A DNA stretch of 49,371 nucleotides from an uncultured Verrucomicrobiales bacterium (lineage in GTDB: Bacteria; Verrucomicrobiota; Verrucomicrobiia; Limisphaerales; UBA1100). Each line of letters begins with the position of its first letter. Within the stretch, counting starts at the first letter, position 1. Below, in pieces: positions 1-7,602 of this stretch. The notes under the pieces were generated by a model. It searched no databases. It was given only the letters and a program-made list of their open reading frames with translations, and was not told the DNA's origin. Location of the stretch: the NCBI GenBank assembly GCA_913042895.1, contig CAJWMQ010000004.1, forward strand, positions 1-49,371, given 5' to 3'. The position numbers were made by a program, and so were the translations under genes.

Positions 1-2548
1 CAGCGGTGACATTTATTTTCATTTGGGCGGCATATTCCTCAATGGCACTCCGGGCAAAATCATTGGGGACAATAATCAACAGCGAGTGGCCGGATAAGTC
101 TTCTGCGTGCGACTGAAGCTGGCTGTCTTCCTTCTCCAGCACCGCCGTGAAATGAAAGTGGGAACCTTCGCCTTGTGTGCTCTCCACCCACATGTCACCG
201 TTCATCAACTCGGTGAGCTGGCGGGAAATGGAGAGACCAAGGCCGGTGCCGCCGTAACGACGAGTGGTGGAGCCATCGGCCTGGCGGAAGGCGTCGAAGA
301 TTTTTTCACGCATCTCTGGGCTGATGCCAATGCCTGTGTCGGAGACGGTGAACTGAAGCTTCACATCGTCATCAGTCTCGTCGATGACCCGAACAGCCGT
401 TTGTACCTCGCCTACTTCAGTGAACTTCACCGCGTTGCTGATCAGATTGAGAAGAATCTGCCGAAGTCGTCCGGCATCTCCTCGATACTGACCGTCCAGC
501 GCAGGTGGGATATGGCAGTGTAATTCAATGTGATTGGCCTCGGCTCGAAGAGCATGTAGTTCGACCGCTTCTTCGATCACTTGGCGGAGTGAGAATTCGG
601 CCTTTTCGAGTTCCAGACGGCCGGCCTCAATCTTGGAGAGATCCAGAATGTCATTCAGAATTTCCAACAAGGCATCGGCACTCGTTCGGACTGTGCCTGC
701 ATATTCCTGCTGTTCCTCCGAGAGATCAGAGTCGAGCAGCAGATCGATCATGCCGATGATGCCGTTCATTGGTGTGCGAATCTCATGACTCATCACGGCG
801 AGGAACTGGGCCTTCATCTGAGCGGCTTCCAAGGCCATGTCGCGCGCGCGCGCGGTTTCGCGTTCGGCAAGTTTCAAGGCCGTGATATCGCGGGAAATTC
901 CGATAACACCCGTGGCAATGCCGGATCGGTTAGTGAATGGGACCTTGGTGACCGAAGCCCAAATGGCCCGACCATCGGTGTCGGTTTGTTGCTCCACCTT
1001 GTTGATGATCGGTTTGCCGGTGAGAATGACGCGTTGCTCGTCCTCGTGAAATGACTTGGCCAAAGTATCGGGGTGGAAATCATAATCGGTTTTACCGACA
1101 ATATCACCGGGCGTCTTCAGTCCCAGCCGCTTGGCCAGTGCCGCACTCCCTTTGATGAAACGTGATTCGGTATCCTTGATGTAAATTCGGTCCGGAACAT
1201 TGTCCAATAACGCATTGAGTAGGTCGCGTTCATAGGCGAGCTGCTCCTCCATCTGGTGGCGTTCGGTTACATCCCAAAACATGCACTGGATGCCATTGAT
1301 TTGTCCTTGGGAATCGAGTAGGGGGGTTTTGACCGTTTCGATATAGATGTTTTCCTCGCCCCCTCCGGTGCCAGTATGGATTTCGGTGGTATCGTAGATT
1401 TCCCCGGTTTCCATTACGCGCATGTCGTCGCGGCGATATTTGTCAGCGAGATGTTTTGGGGAAAGGTCATAATCGGTTTTACCGAGAATATCTTTCAGCG
1501 GTTTGCCGACGGTTTGGCAAAATTGTTGGTTAGCGAAAATGAAGACGCCTTCGCGGTTTTTCCGAACAATGTTTTGCGGAATGGTTTCGACCAATGAATG
1601 GTAGAGTAGCTCGGAATCACGCAGAGCTTTCTCGGTTTCCTCCTTTTCCGTGATGTCCACCACGGTTCCCTCGTAATACAACAATTGGCCATCTTTGTTG
1701 CGTACGGCACGAACATTTTCAGCTATCCAGATTAATGAGCCATCATTTTTTTTGACCTGGGAAACAAAATTATGGATCACGTCCCGCTCGGTCATGATCT
1801 TGATGAATTCCTCGCGACGATGGGGGTCCACATACAATTCCCGGGAGACATCCTTCATTTGGCTGATAAGTTCTTCCGGGGAATCGAAACCATAAATCCG
1901 CGCCAGCATTGGGTTCGCCGAAATAAATTCGCCATCCGCTGTGGTTTGGAAAATACCTTCCTGGACGTGGTCGAAAATACTGCGGTATTTTTCCTCGGCC
2001 ATTTCCGCACCGAGTTCCTGAATTAGGAGTTCGGCGTTTTCCTCTTTCAGTTTATTGATCTGGTAGCGGTTTTCCAGGTGAACTCCCGCCTGTGAAGCCA
2101 AGTCTTCGAGTAATTCAATTTGTAAATCATCCAGCGATTGCGATTCCGGGCCGGCGACACATAATGCGCCAACAGCTTGGTTGTTTACGGAAAAGGGAAA
2201 GCCGGCGTAAAAATGAATGCCACCATCGGTTATCGGTGACAAGTGGCGGATGTCTTCGTGTTTCTGGGCGTTCTCGACAACGAGCGGTGAGCCTCGTTCC
2301 ACGCTGATGGCGCAAGGGGATTGATCGCGCGGGATGGTCCCGAGCGCCCAGCCGTATTCCGCCTTGCACCATTGTACATTCGGGCCGGTGAAGCTAATGG
2401 CGGCAAAGGGAGCTTCGGCAATGTGGGCGGCCAATTGGGTGAGTTGATCGAGGGCAGGCTCAGGGTCGGTGTTCAGAATCTGGATGGCATTCAGCGTTTT
2501 TTGCCGAGCTTTCTCCGTAGCCAATGATTTGGGTTCGTTATCCGCCAC
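1..2548 (-). CDS. Multi-PAS sensor histidine kinase, partial (C-terminus off the left edge)
   Basis: Cytoplasmic sensor kinase with no obvious membrane segment in the 849 visible residues. Order: GAF domain (about 20-155), three PAS domains (about 185-300, 310-430 and 440-560), HisKA with the phospho-acceptor His at residue 588 in [11 protein letters not shown], and a HATPase domain (about 690-815) with an N-box ([12 protein letters not shown]), DTGIG and GTGLGLSIS. The reading frame is still open at position 1 after the ATPase domain, so a receiver domain (hybrid kinase) probably follows. The start is a GTG at 2548; an in-frame stop lies a few codons upstream and there is no ATG near the GAF domain. 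No good Shine-Dalgarno sequence is present. The gene is divergent from the lipoprotein gene at 2684. Family assignment is firm; the signal sensed is unknown. Confidence 0.93.
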   Translation of the reverse strand, partial: MADNEPKSLATEKARQKTLNAIQILNTDPEPALDQLTQLAAHIAEAPFAAISFTGPNVQWCKAEYGWALGTIPRDQSPCAISVERGSPLVVENAQKHEDIRHLSPITDGGIHFYAGFPFSVNNQAVGALCVAGPESQSLDDLQIELLEDLASQAGVHLENRYQINKLKEENAELLIQELGAEMAEEKYRSIFDHVQEGIFQTTADGEFISANPMLARIYGFDSPEELISQMKDVSRELYVDPHRREEFIKIMTERDVIHNFVSQVKKNDGSLIWIAENVRAVRNKDGQLLYYEGTVVDITEKEETEKALRDSELLYHSLVETIPQNIVRKNREGVFIFANQQFCQTVGKPLKDILGKTDYDLSPKHLADKYRRDDMRVMETGEIYDTTEIHTGTGGGEENIYIETVKTPLLDSQGQINGIQCMFWDVTERHQMEEQLAYERDLLNALLDNVPDRIYIKDTESRFIKGSAALAKRLGLKTPGDIVGKTDYDFHPDTLAKSFHEDEQRVILTGKPIINKVEQQTDTDGRAIWASVTKVPFTNRSGIATGVIGISRDITALKLAERETARARDMALEAAQMKAQFLAVMSHEIRTPMNGIIGMIDLLLDSDLSEEQQEYAGTVRTSADALLEILNDILDLSKIEAGRLELEKAEFSLRQVIEEAVELHALRAEANHIELHCHIPPALDGQYRGDAGRLRQILLNLISNAVKFTEVGEVQTAVRVIDETDDDVKLQFTVSDTGIGISPEMREKIFDAFRQADGSTTRRYGGTGLGLSISRQLTELMNGDMWVESTQGEGSHFHFTAVLEKEDSQLQSHAEDLSGHSLLIIVPNDFARSAIEEYAAQMKINVTA

Positions 2549-2622
2549 CGTCCACCAAATGTCGCATTGGGGTCAGTCGGTGGCAAGAGTAGTCTAGTGT
2601 GAATAAGTCGGAGGTGCACCGC

Positions 2623-2651
2623 TTGACCCGTAAAGTCACCCCGCCTATTCT
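2623..2651 (+). promoter_or_regulatory. Sigma70-type promoter for the DUF3568 lipoprotein
   Basis: A -35 TTGACC (2623-2628) and a -10 TATTCT (2646-2651) are separated by exactly 17 bp. Transcription would start near 2658, giving a leader of about 26 nt that contains the AAGGAG ribosome binding site. Confidence 0.6.
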
Positions 2652-2657
2652 TAAGAC

Positions 2658-2671
2658 ATCGCGATCGCGAT
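2658..2671. promoter_or_regulatory. 14-bp perfect palindrome at the predicted transcription start
   Basis: ATCGCGATCGCGAT is its own reverse complement. It lies between the -10 box and the ribosome binding site of the lipoprotein gene and includes the octamer GCGATCGC. The position suits an operator or a small 5' hairpin. No regulator is identified. Confidence 0.4.
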
Positions 2672-2683
2672 CAAGGAGAAGAC

Positions 2684-3067
2684 ATGAAATTCAAGGCTTT
2701 ATTGGCCGCTCTTGTGGCGGGGGGAATGTTGTGGCTGCAATCAGGCTGCGTGGGTTTGGTGGCGGTAGGTGCCGGTGCCGGAACGGTGGCTTATATTCGT
2801 GGCGATCTGGAGGTGGAATCTGCCAAGCCGGTGGATGTGGTAATGGCGGCGATTGAGCAAACATGCACGGAATTAAATTTTAACATCGATAAGAAAGAGA
2901 CCAAGGCGTTTACCGGTACGGTGGTGGCGGATGGTGATTTTGGCCGCGTGGTGTTCAAGGCCAAGGCGAGGAACCCCGAGAAGACGGAACTCTCCATTCG
3001 GGTTGGACCGTTTGGTGACCAAGGTGCTTCAGAGTTGATTTACGAGAAACTCAAGCCGAAGCTCTAG
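2684..3067 (+). CDS. DUF3568-family lipoprotein
   Basis: 127-residue small exported lipoprotein. The N-terminus is a lipoprotein signal peptide: MKFK, a hydrophobic stretch, then a lipobox LQSGC with the lipidated Cys at residue 22. The body has a Gly/Ala-rich hydrophobic stretch followed by a mixed alpha/beta region with the pattern (AIEQTCTELNF, then alternating strands to the end) known from DUF3568 proteins. The start is supported by AAGGAG seven nt ahead of the ATG. It is transcribed alone from a recognisable promoter, and its TAG stop overlaps the accD stop in a shared CTAG. Molecular function is unknown; an envelope role is inferred from the lipobox. Confidence 0.85.
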   Translation: MKFKALLAALVAGGMLWLQSGCVGLVAVGAGAGTVAYIRGDLEVESAKPVDVVMAAIEQTCTELNFNIDKKETKAFTGTVVADGDFGRVVFKAKARNPEKTELSIRVGPFGDQGASELIYEKLKPKL

Positions 3068-4038
3068 CTCTTCTTCAGATTCAGACAGAGATAATCAAGA
3101 TACTCGGTGATCTGGGCCTTCATCTCGGTTCGGTCGATAATTGAATCGATTAGACCGCGTTCGATCAGGAATTCTGCAGTCTGGAATCCTTCGGGTAACT
3201 CGCTTTGGGTTGTGTCCTTGATGACGCGCGGTCCCGCGAAGCCGATCATCGCCTTAGGTTCTGAAATAATCAAATCACCAAGGCTGGCATAGCTCGCCAT
3301 CACGCCCGCCGTAGTGGGGTGGGTCAGTACGCTTAGATAGGGCAGGCCTTGCCGGCCATGGTATGCAATAGCAGCGCTAGTTTTGGCCAACTGCATCAAG
3401 CTAAACATGCCTTCGTACATGCGAGCGCCACCGCTACTACTGATTACAATTGCGGGTAGGCGGCGTTCCGTTGCTAGCTCGATGATGCGGGTTATTTTCT
3501 CCCCAACTACTGAGCCCATGGAGCCACCTAGAAAATTAAAGTCCATGACACCCAAGGCAACCTCATGATCGCCCATGCGGCCGATTCCGGTAATGACGGC
3601 GTCCTTGAGGCCGGTTTTTTCCTTATGCTTTTCCAGCTTGTCTGCATACGCCGCTGTGCCAGTGAATTCCAGAGTATCCACGCTGATCATATCCGCCTCG
3701 GTTTCCTGAAATGATTCGGGCTCCGTGAGAGCGTTAATGCGATCCCAGGCGGTAGTGGGGAAATGGTGTGCACAGTGCTGACAAACTTTGAGGTTTTCCT
3801 CCAATTCCTTGTCGAAGATCATCTCACCGCACTCCGGGCACTTGGTCCAGAGTCCTTGGGGGATTTCCCGCTTTCTGGAGGTGCCGGTGCTGACAGGCTT
3901 TTTCTCAATGGCCGGTTCCACATCGGTGGGCGGCGTGACGGCCGGTTCAACCGTTTCCAAGCCGAGCGTCTTTTTGGGTGTATCTGCCATAGGCGGCACC
4001 ATGCGTGCCAAGAGGATGATGCTGAGATTCAGTGGCAT
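3064..4038 (-). CDS. accD: Acetyl-CoA carboxylase carboxyltransferase subunit beta
   Basis: Transfers the carboxyl group from biotin carboxyl carrier protein to acetyl-CoA to make malonyl-CoA, the first step of fatty acid synthesis, together with AccA. The zinc ribbon is complete (C67, C70, C86, C89), preceded by the typical GLWTKCPECGE. The crotonase-like core includes GGSMGSVVGEKI, SSSGGARMYEG, SYASLGDLIISEP and IGFAGPRVI. The ATG at 4038 gives 324 residues, but the first 16 residues look unconserved. The internal ATG at 3990 (MADTPKK) is an equally reasonable start; neither has a clear SD. Last gene of a leftward run after the CPBP protease and comF genes. Confidence 0.95.
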   Translation of the reverse strand: MPLNLSIILLARMVPPMADTPKKTLGLETVEPAVTPPTDVEPAIEKKPVSTGTSRKREIPQGLWTKCPECGEMIFDKELEENLKVCQHCAHHFPTTAWDRINALTEPESFQETEADMISVDTLEFTGTAAYADKLEKHKEKTGLKDAVITGIGRMGDHEVALGVMDFNFLGGSMGSVVGEKITRIIELATERRLPAIVISSSGGARMYEGMFSLMQLAKTSAAIAYHGRQGLPYLSVLTHPTTAGVMASYASLGDLIISEPKAMIGFAGPRVIKDTTQSELPEGFQTAEFLIERGLIDSIIDRTEMKAQITEYLDYLCLNLKKS

Positions 4039-4052
4039 GTCACAAGCTAAAA

Positions 4053-4784
4053 TTAAAAAGGTAATGCACGGGCCAATGTGAGTACATCTACCTGTTGGGC
4101 ACCAGTTTTCTTTAGGGCATGCGCTGCGGCATTGGCCGTGGCACCGGTGGTCATTACGTCATCGACCAGCAAAAAACTGCCTTCGCACTGGCTATTAGAG
4201 CAAACGAATGCGCCGCGCAGGTTACGGAGACGTTGTGAGCGGGAAAGGTGAGTTTGGGTTTCGGTGAAAGTCACCCGCTTCAATAGGCCTGCATTTATCG
4301 GAATGTCGAATAGTTCCGCAAAGAATGCTGCTAGCCGGTCTGCTTGATTGAATCCTCGTTCGCGTTCTTTTGTAGGATGAAGCGGTATCGGGATCAAAGC
4401 GGTGTAGGCTGTTGAGGGAAGAAGAGTCGCTTGGAGGCAACATTGTTTCAGGAACGGCTCAAAGAACTCATGTTGATCGTATTTGTAACGGTGAATGATT
4501 TCCCGCATGGGGCCTTGTGCTGTGAAGGCTGCGCGTGCCTGATTGAACTGCCAGTCTGTATTCCGGCAATTTAGGCACGGAGCATTTGGATTTTGGTTTG
4601 CGCTCACGGGAAGACCACACTGCTGGCACCAAGGTGGTTTTATTGGGTGCAATGATTTGTGGCATGAACGGCATACATACCCCTGCACGGCGGTCGCAGG
4701 GTGTTCTTCGCAAAGCTGGCATTGATCGGGATAAGCGATTGCCAGGGCGGTATCAATCCACCGAGTCAGCGGACTGTGGCTCAT
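4053..4784 (-). CDS. comF: ComF family phosphoribosyltransferase-like protein
   Basis: 243 residues. The N-terminal third has four CxxC pairs (C22/C25, C38/C41, C53/C56, C70/C73), the double zinc-finger of the ComF/GntX family. The C-terminal half is a type I phosphoribosyltransferase fold with IPIPLHPTKERERGFNQA and the PRPP-binding motif LLVDDVMTTGATA. In naturally transformable bacteria ComFC assists uptake or processing of single-stranded DNA; in others the role is unclear. The ATG at 4784 lies inside the end of the upstream CPBP protease gene (32-bp overlap), so the two are probably co-translated, and accD follows 14 bp or more downstream. Confidence 0.9.
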   Translation of the reverse strand: MSHSPLTRWIDTALAIAYPDQCQLCEEHPATAVQGYVCRSCHKSLHPIKPPWCQQCGLPVSANQNPNAPCLNCRNTDWQFNQARAAFTAQGPMREIIHRYKYDQHEFFEPFLKQCCLQATLLPSTAYTALIPIPLHPTKERERGFNQADRLAAFFAELFDIPINAGLLKRVTFTETQTHLSRSQRLRNLRGAFVCSNSQCEGSFLLVDDVMTTGATANAAAHALKKTGAQQVDVLTLARALPF

Positions 4785-5709
4785 GATGCAAGATATACCA
4801 TGCCATCACTGCAAGCAAGGGGGTCGCCGCCCAGCCGTCGCTGGTTTTATTATCGCCCCAGAAGACATGACTGTTCACGGGAGCACTGATGAAGCTGTTG
4901 GTTTTCAGGGCGATAATCCAGCCGGCATGGATGCCGATGGCAATGAAGAGGTTGCCGGTTCGTTGATAGGCGCCAGCCAGAATCAGCCCGGCCAGGAGCA
5001 AGTTCACTGCGTAAGCTGGCCAGTGAGGGTCATTGGCAAAATCGTGGATGAACTGCGGGAATGCTGTGAAGCCGGTGCTCCAGGTGATTTCCGATATGTT
5101 GGGCCGTTGATCAATGAAATGAACACTGGCAAAAAGCAGGGTGCTGGCAACAGCGGCCCAACGCCAATGCATATCACGGCGCAACAGGCCAAAGAGCATG
5201 CCGCGAAACAGGGTTTCTTCGAGTATACTTACGGCAAAGGCGGCGCCCAATGTGTTGAGCCAATGTTTGCCCCATTCTCCAAGCGGATGAGCCGGGCGAA
5301 ATTCACGGGCTTCAAAGATCAATCCCAAGGTCGCTACAGCCATTAGGGAGGCTAGGCCGATGAGCAGCCCTATGCTGACGTGGTTTTTGGCTTTTGGAAA
5401 ATCCGTCCAACCAAGCTCCGCCCAGGATTTGATTTTGGTGACGCGCCAAAGCAGGCCGAGGCCAATCAGGGCCAATAGCATGAGGCAACGATTAAAGTAG
5501 CGATGGAAATCGTCATGGGATTCAAGGAAGTTCAGGAAGCTCAGGACAGGCGTATCCGAGAACACCGCCATCCACGCGACTGGAGCCATGGCGGCAGCCC
5601 CTATAAACACGATCAAAAGGTAAACAGCAATTGCGGCAGTGTTACGCACGAAGGGGCAGTACACGCTGGTTTGGTTGTAGCCAAGCGATTTTTGTTGAAC
5701 GATCGGCAA
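4753..5709 (-). CDS. CPBP-family intramembrane glutamic protease (CAAX protease-like)
   Basis: 318-residue multi-pass membrane protein of the Rce1/CPBP type. Catalytic signature: EETLFRG (E164, E165, R169), a membrane-embedded ASVHF (H197) and GIHAGW near residue 280. Roughly eight hydrophobic segments are visible. In eukaryotes the family removes the last three residues of prenylated CAAX proteins; bacterial members are proteases or immunity and regulatory proteins with mostly unknown substrates. The start is uncertain: 5709 is a TTG only 13 bp from the divergent kinase gene, and in-frame GTG codons at 5664 and 5649 just ahead of the first membrane helix would leave room for promoters. Confidence 0.85.
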   Translation of the reverse strand: MPIVQQKSLGYNQTSVYCPFVRNTAAIAVYLLIVFIGAAAMAPVAWMAVFSDTPVLSFLNFLESHDDFHRYFNRCLMLLALIGLGLLWRVTKIKSWAELGWTDFPKAKNHVSIGLLIGLASLMAVATLGLIFEAREFRPAHPLGEWGKHWLNTLGAAFAVSILEETLFRGMLFGLLRRDMHWRWAAVASTLLFASVHFIDQRPNISEITWSTGFTAFPQFIHDFANDPHWPAYAVNLLLAGLILAGAYQRTGNLFIAIGIHAGWIIALKTNSFISAPVNSHVFWGDNKTSDGWAATPLLAVMAWYILHHEPQSADSVD

Positions 5710-5722
5710 TCGGATTGTTCGA

Positions 5723-6583
5723 TTGGGGGAAACGATTTCAAGAGGGAAAATTATCGAACTGATTGAGAACAGAAAATTTGGGGACTACCGATTGCTGGAG
5801 CGCATTGCCAAAGGCGGCTTGGCGACCATTTGGTTGGCAAATGATGCGAATGGAAAGCCGGTGGCGTTGCGTGTGTTACACGATAATTTTCGGGCTGGTT
5901 CATCGGGACCAAAGTTATTTCGGCGTGGCTGCCAAATCATGGAGCGCATGCCGCTTCACCCTAATGTGGTGGGCTACATTGGGCAGGGCGAGGTGAAAGG
6001 TCGCGAGTTTGGGGTGCTGCAATATGTGGAAGGCCAGTGTCTCCGTGAGATGATGGTTCGAGATGATGTTCGATTGGGGGCGATTCTCAGTGACATTCTG
6101 GTGGAGTTAGCCGCCGCGCTGGAGCATGTGCATGATTCAGGTTACATGCATCTGGATGTGAAGCCGGAGAACGTGATTATAAGCCGGGGTGGCGTCACAT
6201 ATTTGTGTGATTTTGACACCGCTCAAGTGATCCCGGATAAGCCGGTGAAAATTGAGAAGAAATCCGGCACCCCATTTTACATGTCACCTGAGCTGACCAA
6301 TGGCTGGAAGTTTGATCAACGTGCGGATATCTATGCTTACGGAGTTACGCTGTACGAACTGCTAACTGGCGTAAAGCCGTTTGAAGGCCAGACGCAAAAA
6401 GCAATGCTCGCCAACCAGCTCAACCCACGTTATCGCATTCGCAAGCCGCGGGAGTTTAACGAAAACATTCCGATCAAATTGGAGGAGCTAATCTTGAAAT
6501 GCATCGATTTCCTTCCTGAAAAGCGGCCTCCAAATATGACCCTGCTGGTACGCGATCTGAACCGCGTGATGGGGGTTCGATGA
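5723..6583 (+). CDS. Serine/threonine kinase-like protein with degenerate catalytic site
   Basis: 286-residue single-domain protein of the bacterial Ser/Thr kinase fold. Seen: the HRD loop is HLDVKPEN (H143, D145, K147, N150), DFG is DFD (163-165), and GTPFYMSPE then DIYAYGVTLYELLTG follow. Three ATP-site elements are changed: the glycine loop reads AKGGLA, the VAIK lysine is Arg50 (VALRVL), and the helix-C glutamate position has no obvious Glu. The aspartates that bind metal and substrate remain. It may be a pseudokinase or a low-activity kinase. The start is a TTG at 5723 without a good SD; AAGAGGG about 20 nt further suggests the true start could be a little downstream. The stop overlaps the next gene's start (ATGA). 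Confidence 0.85.
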   Translation: MGETISRGKIIELIENRKFGDYRLLERIAKGGLATIWLANDANGKPVALRVLHDNFRAGSSGPKLFRRGCQIMERMPLHPNVVGYIGQGEVKGREFGVLQYVEGQCLREMMVRDDVRLGAILSDILVELAAALEHVHDSGYMHLDVKPENVIISRGGVTYLCDFDTAQVIPDKPVKIEKKSGTPFYMSPELTNGWKFDQRADIYAYGVTLYELLTGVKPFEGQTQKAMLANQLNPRYRIRKPREFNENIPIKLEELILKCIDFLPEKRPPNMTLLVRDLNRVMGVR

Positions 6584-7548
6584 ATGGTGATTTCATAAAA
6601 CGCTACTGGTTCCTAACAGCGCTGCTCTGCCTGATCCCGGTTGGGCTCTGGGCACCGGGGCCGGGGTTGTACGTCAAGGAACAGGGGCATATCATCCCTG
6701 TGTTTGTGGGGTTGATGCTGGGGTTGTCTGGGTTTTCGATGGATACCTCCAGTCTGGTGCGTCAGGTATTTAATTGGCGGGTGATCGTGGCGGTTCTGAC
6801 CTCGACCTTTGTGCTGGCACCGGTGGCTGCGTATGGGTTGGCACATTGGTTGCGGCCCGAGGGCGACCCGCATTTTCTGTCGGCAATGATGATCATGGCG
6901 GCACAGGCGGGAACGTTGGCGTCTGCATTGGCTTTAACCATGATGGCCGGAGGCAACCGGGAATTGGCATTGATGGTAACCGTGTTGTCTAATTCGCTGA
7001 CCGTTCTCTTGACGCCCTTCATTCTGGAAAGAGCCGTGGGAGCCACAGTGCAGTTCAACACGAGCGCCATGGTGTTGCGGATGTTTCTAATGGTCCTGTT
7101 ACCAATTTTGATCGGGCAATTGTTGCGCCCGAAATTGTGGGATCGCACACAATCCATTCGACCGGCTTTGAGGATTATGCCGCAACTAATTATCCTGCTG
7201 TTCGTGTACGCCGGCTTCGCCTCCGGGGCGGATACATTGCGACAAGGCGGAGAATTGCTGGTCCGGTTTCTGGTGGCCTGTATTGCATTGCACGCCATCC
7301 TATTGAGCGCGATGGCGGTTGTGTCAGGAATACTTAAATTATCTTGGCCCGATCGGACGGCAGTGATTCTTTGTGGTTCGCAAAAGACACTGCCCAACGG
7401 GGTTTACATTTGGATCCATTTCTTTCCCACCAATCCATATGGAGCTGTACCGTTAGTGCTGTATCATTTGTTTCAGTTGATTGTGGATACATTGTTAGTT
7501 TCAAAGTTCGAGAAACTCAATGGTATGAAGAAAGTGGATAAATATTGA
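6580..7548 (+). CDS. SBF-like (bile acid:sodium symporter superfamily) transporter
   Basis: 322 residues with about nine to ten hydrophobic helices, ending in a short basic tail. The pattern of the first half (RYWFLTALL, then GLMLGLSGFSMDTSSLVRQVFNWR) and the later GSQKTLPNGVY fits the SBF-like branch of the bile acid/sodium symporter superfamily. Such carriers move organic anions, but the substrate cannot be told from sequence. Its ATG overlaps the stop of the kinase-like gene by 4 bp (ATGA), so translation is coupled and the kinase-like protein is a plausible regulator of this carrier. No transcription terminator is visible after it. Confidence 0.85.
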   Translation: MNGDFIKRYWFLTALLCLIPVGLWAPGPGLYVKEQGHIIPVFVGLMLGLSGFSMDTSSLVRQVFNWRVIVAVLTSTFVLAPVAAYGLAHWLRPEGDPHFLSAMMIMAAQAGTLASALALTMMAGGNRELALMVTVLSNSLTVLLTPFILERAVGATVQFNTSAMVLRMFLMVLLPILIGQLLRPKLWDRTQSIRPALRIMPQLIILLFVYAGFASGADTLRQGGELLVRFLVACIALHAILLSAMAVVSGILKLSWPDRTAVILCGSQKTLPNGVYIWIHFFPTNPYGAVPLVLYHLFQLIVDTLLVSKFEKLNGMKKVDKY

Positions 7549-7573
7549 TTCACCCATTAAGTCACCCTAGAAT
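7545..7573 (+). promoter_or_regulatory. Sigma70-type promoter for the cation symporter
   Basis: TTGATT (7545-7550) and TAGAAT (7568-7573) with a 17-bp spacer. The -35 box overlaps the stop codon of the upstream transporter gene. The leader would be about 23 nt and contains GGAGA six nt ahead of the ATG at 7603, which is why that ATG is preferred over the TTG at 7591. Confidence 0.6.
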
Positions 7574-7602
7574 GGTAATCCCAGCGCGCCTTGGAGAAAT
7601 TC

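Noticed and set aside
841-854. Alternating CG run, possible Z-DNA or repeat element
   Set aside because: It lies inside the histidine kinase and encodes Ala/Arg codons of the helix ahead of HisKA; no repeat copies seen elsewhere.
6762-7397. Open frame on the minus strand opposite the SBF-like transporter
   Set aside because: Low-complexity translation antisense to a membrane protein gene; no support.
7591-7602. TTG start for the symporter at 7591
   Set aside because: The TTG overlaps the GGAG ribosome binding site of the ATG at 7603.
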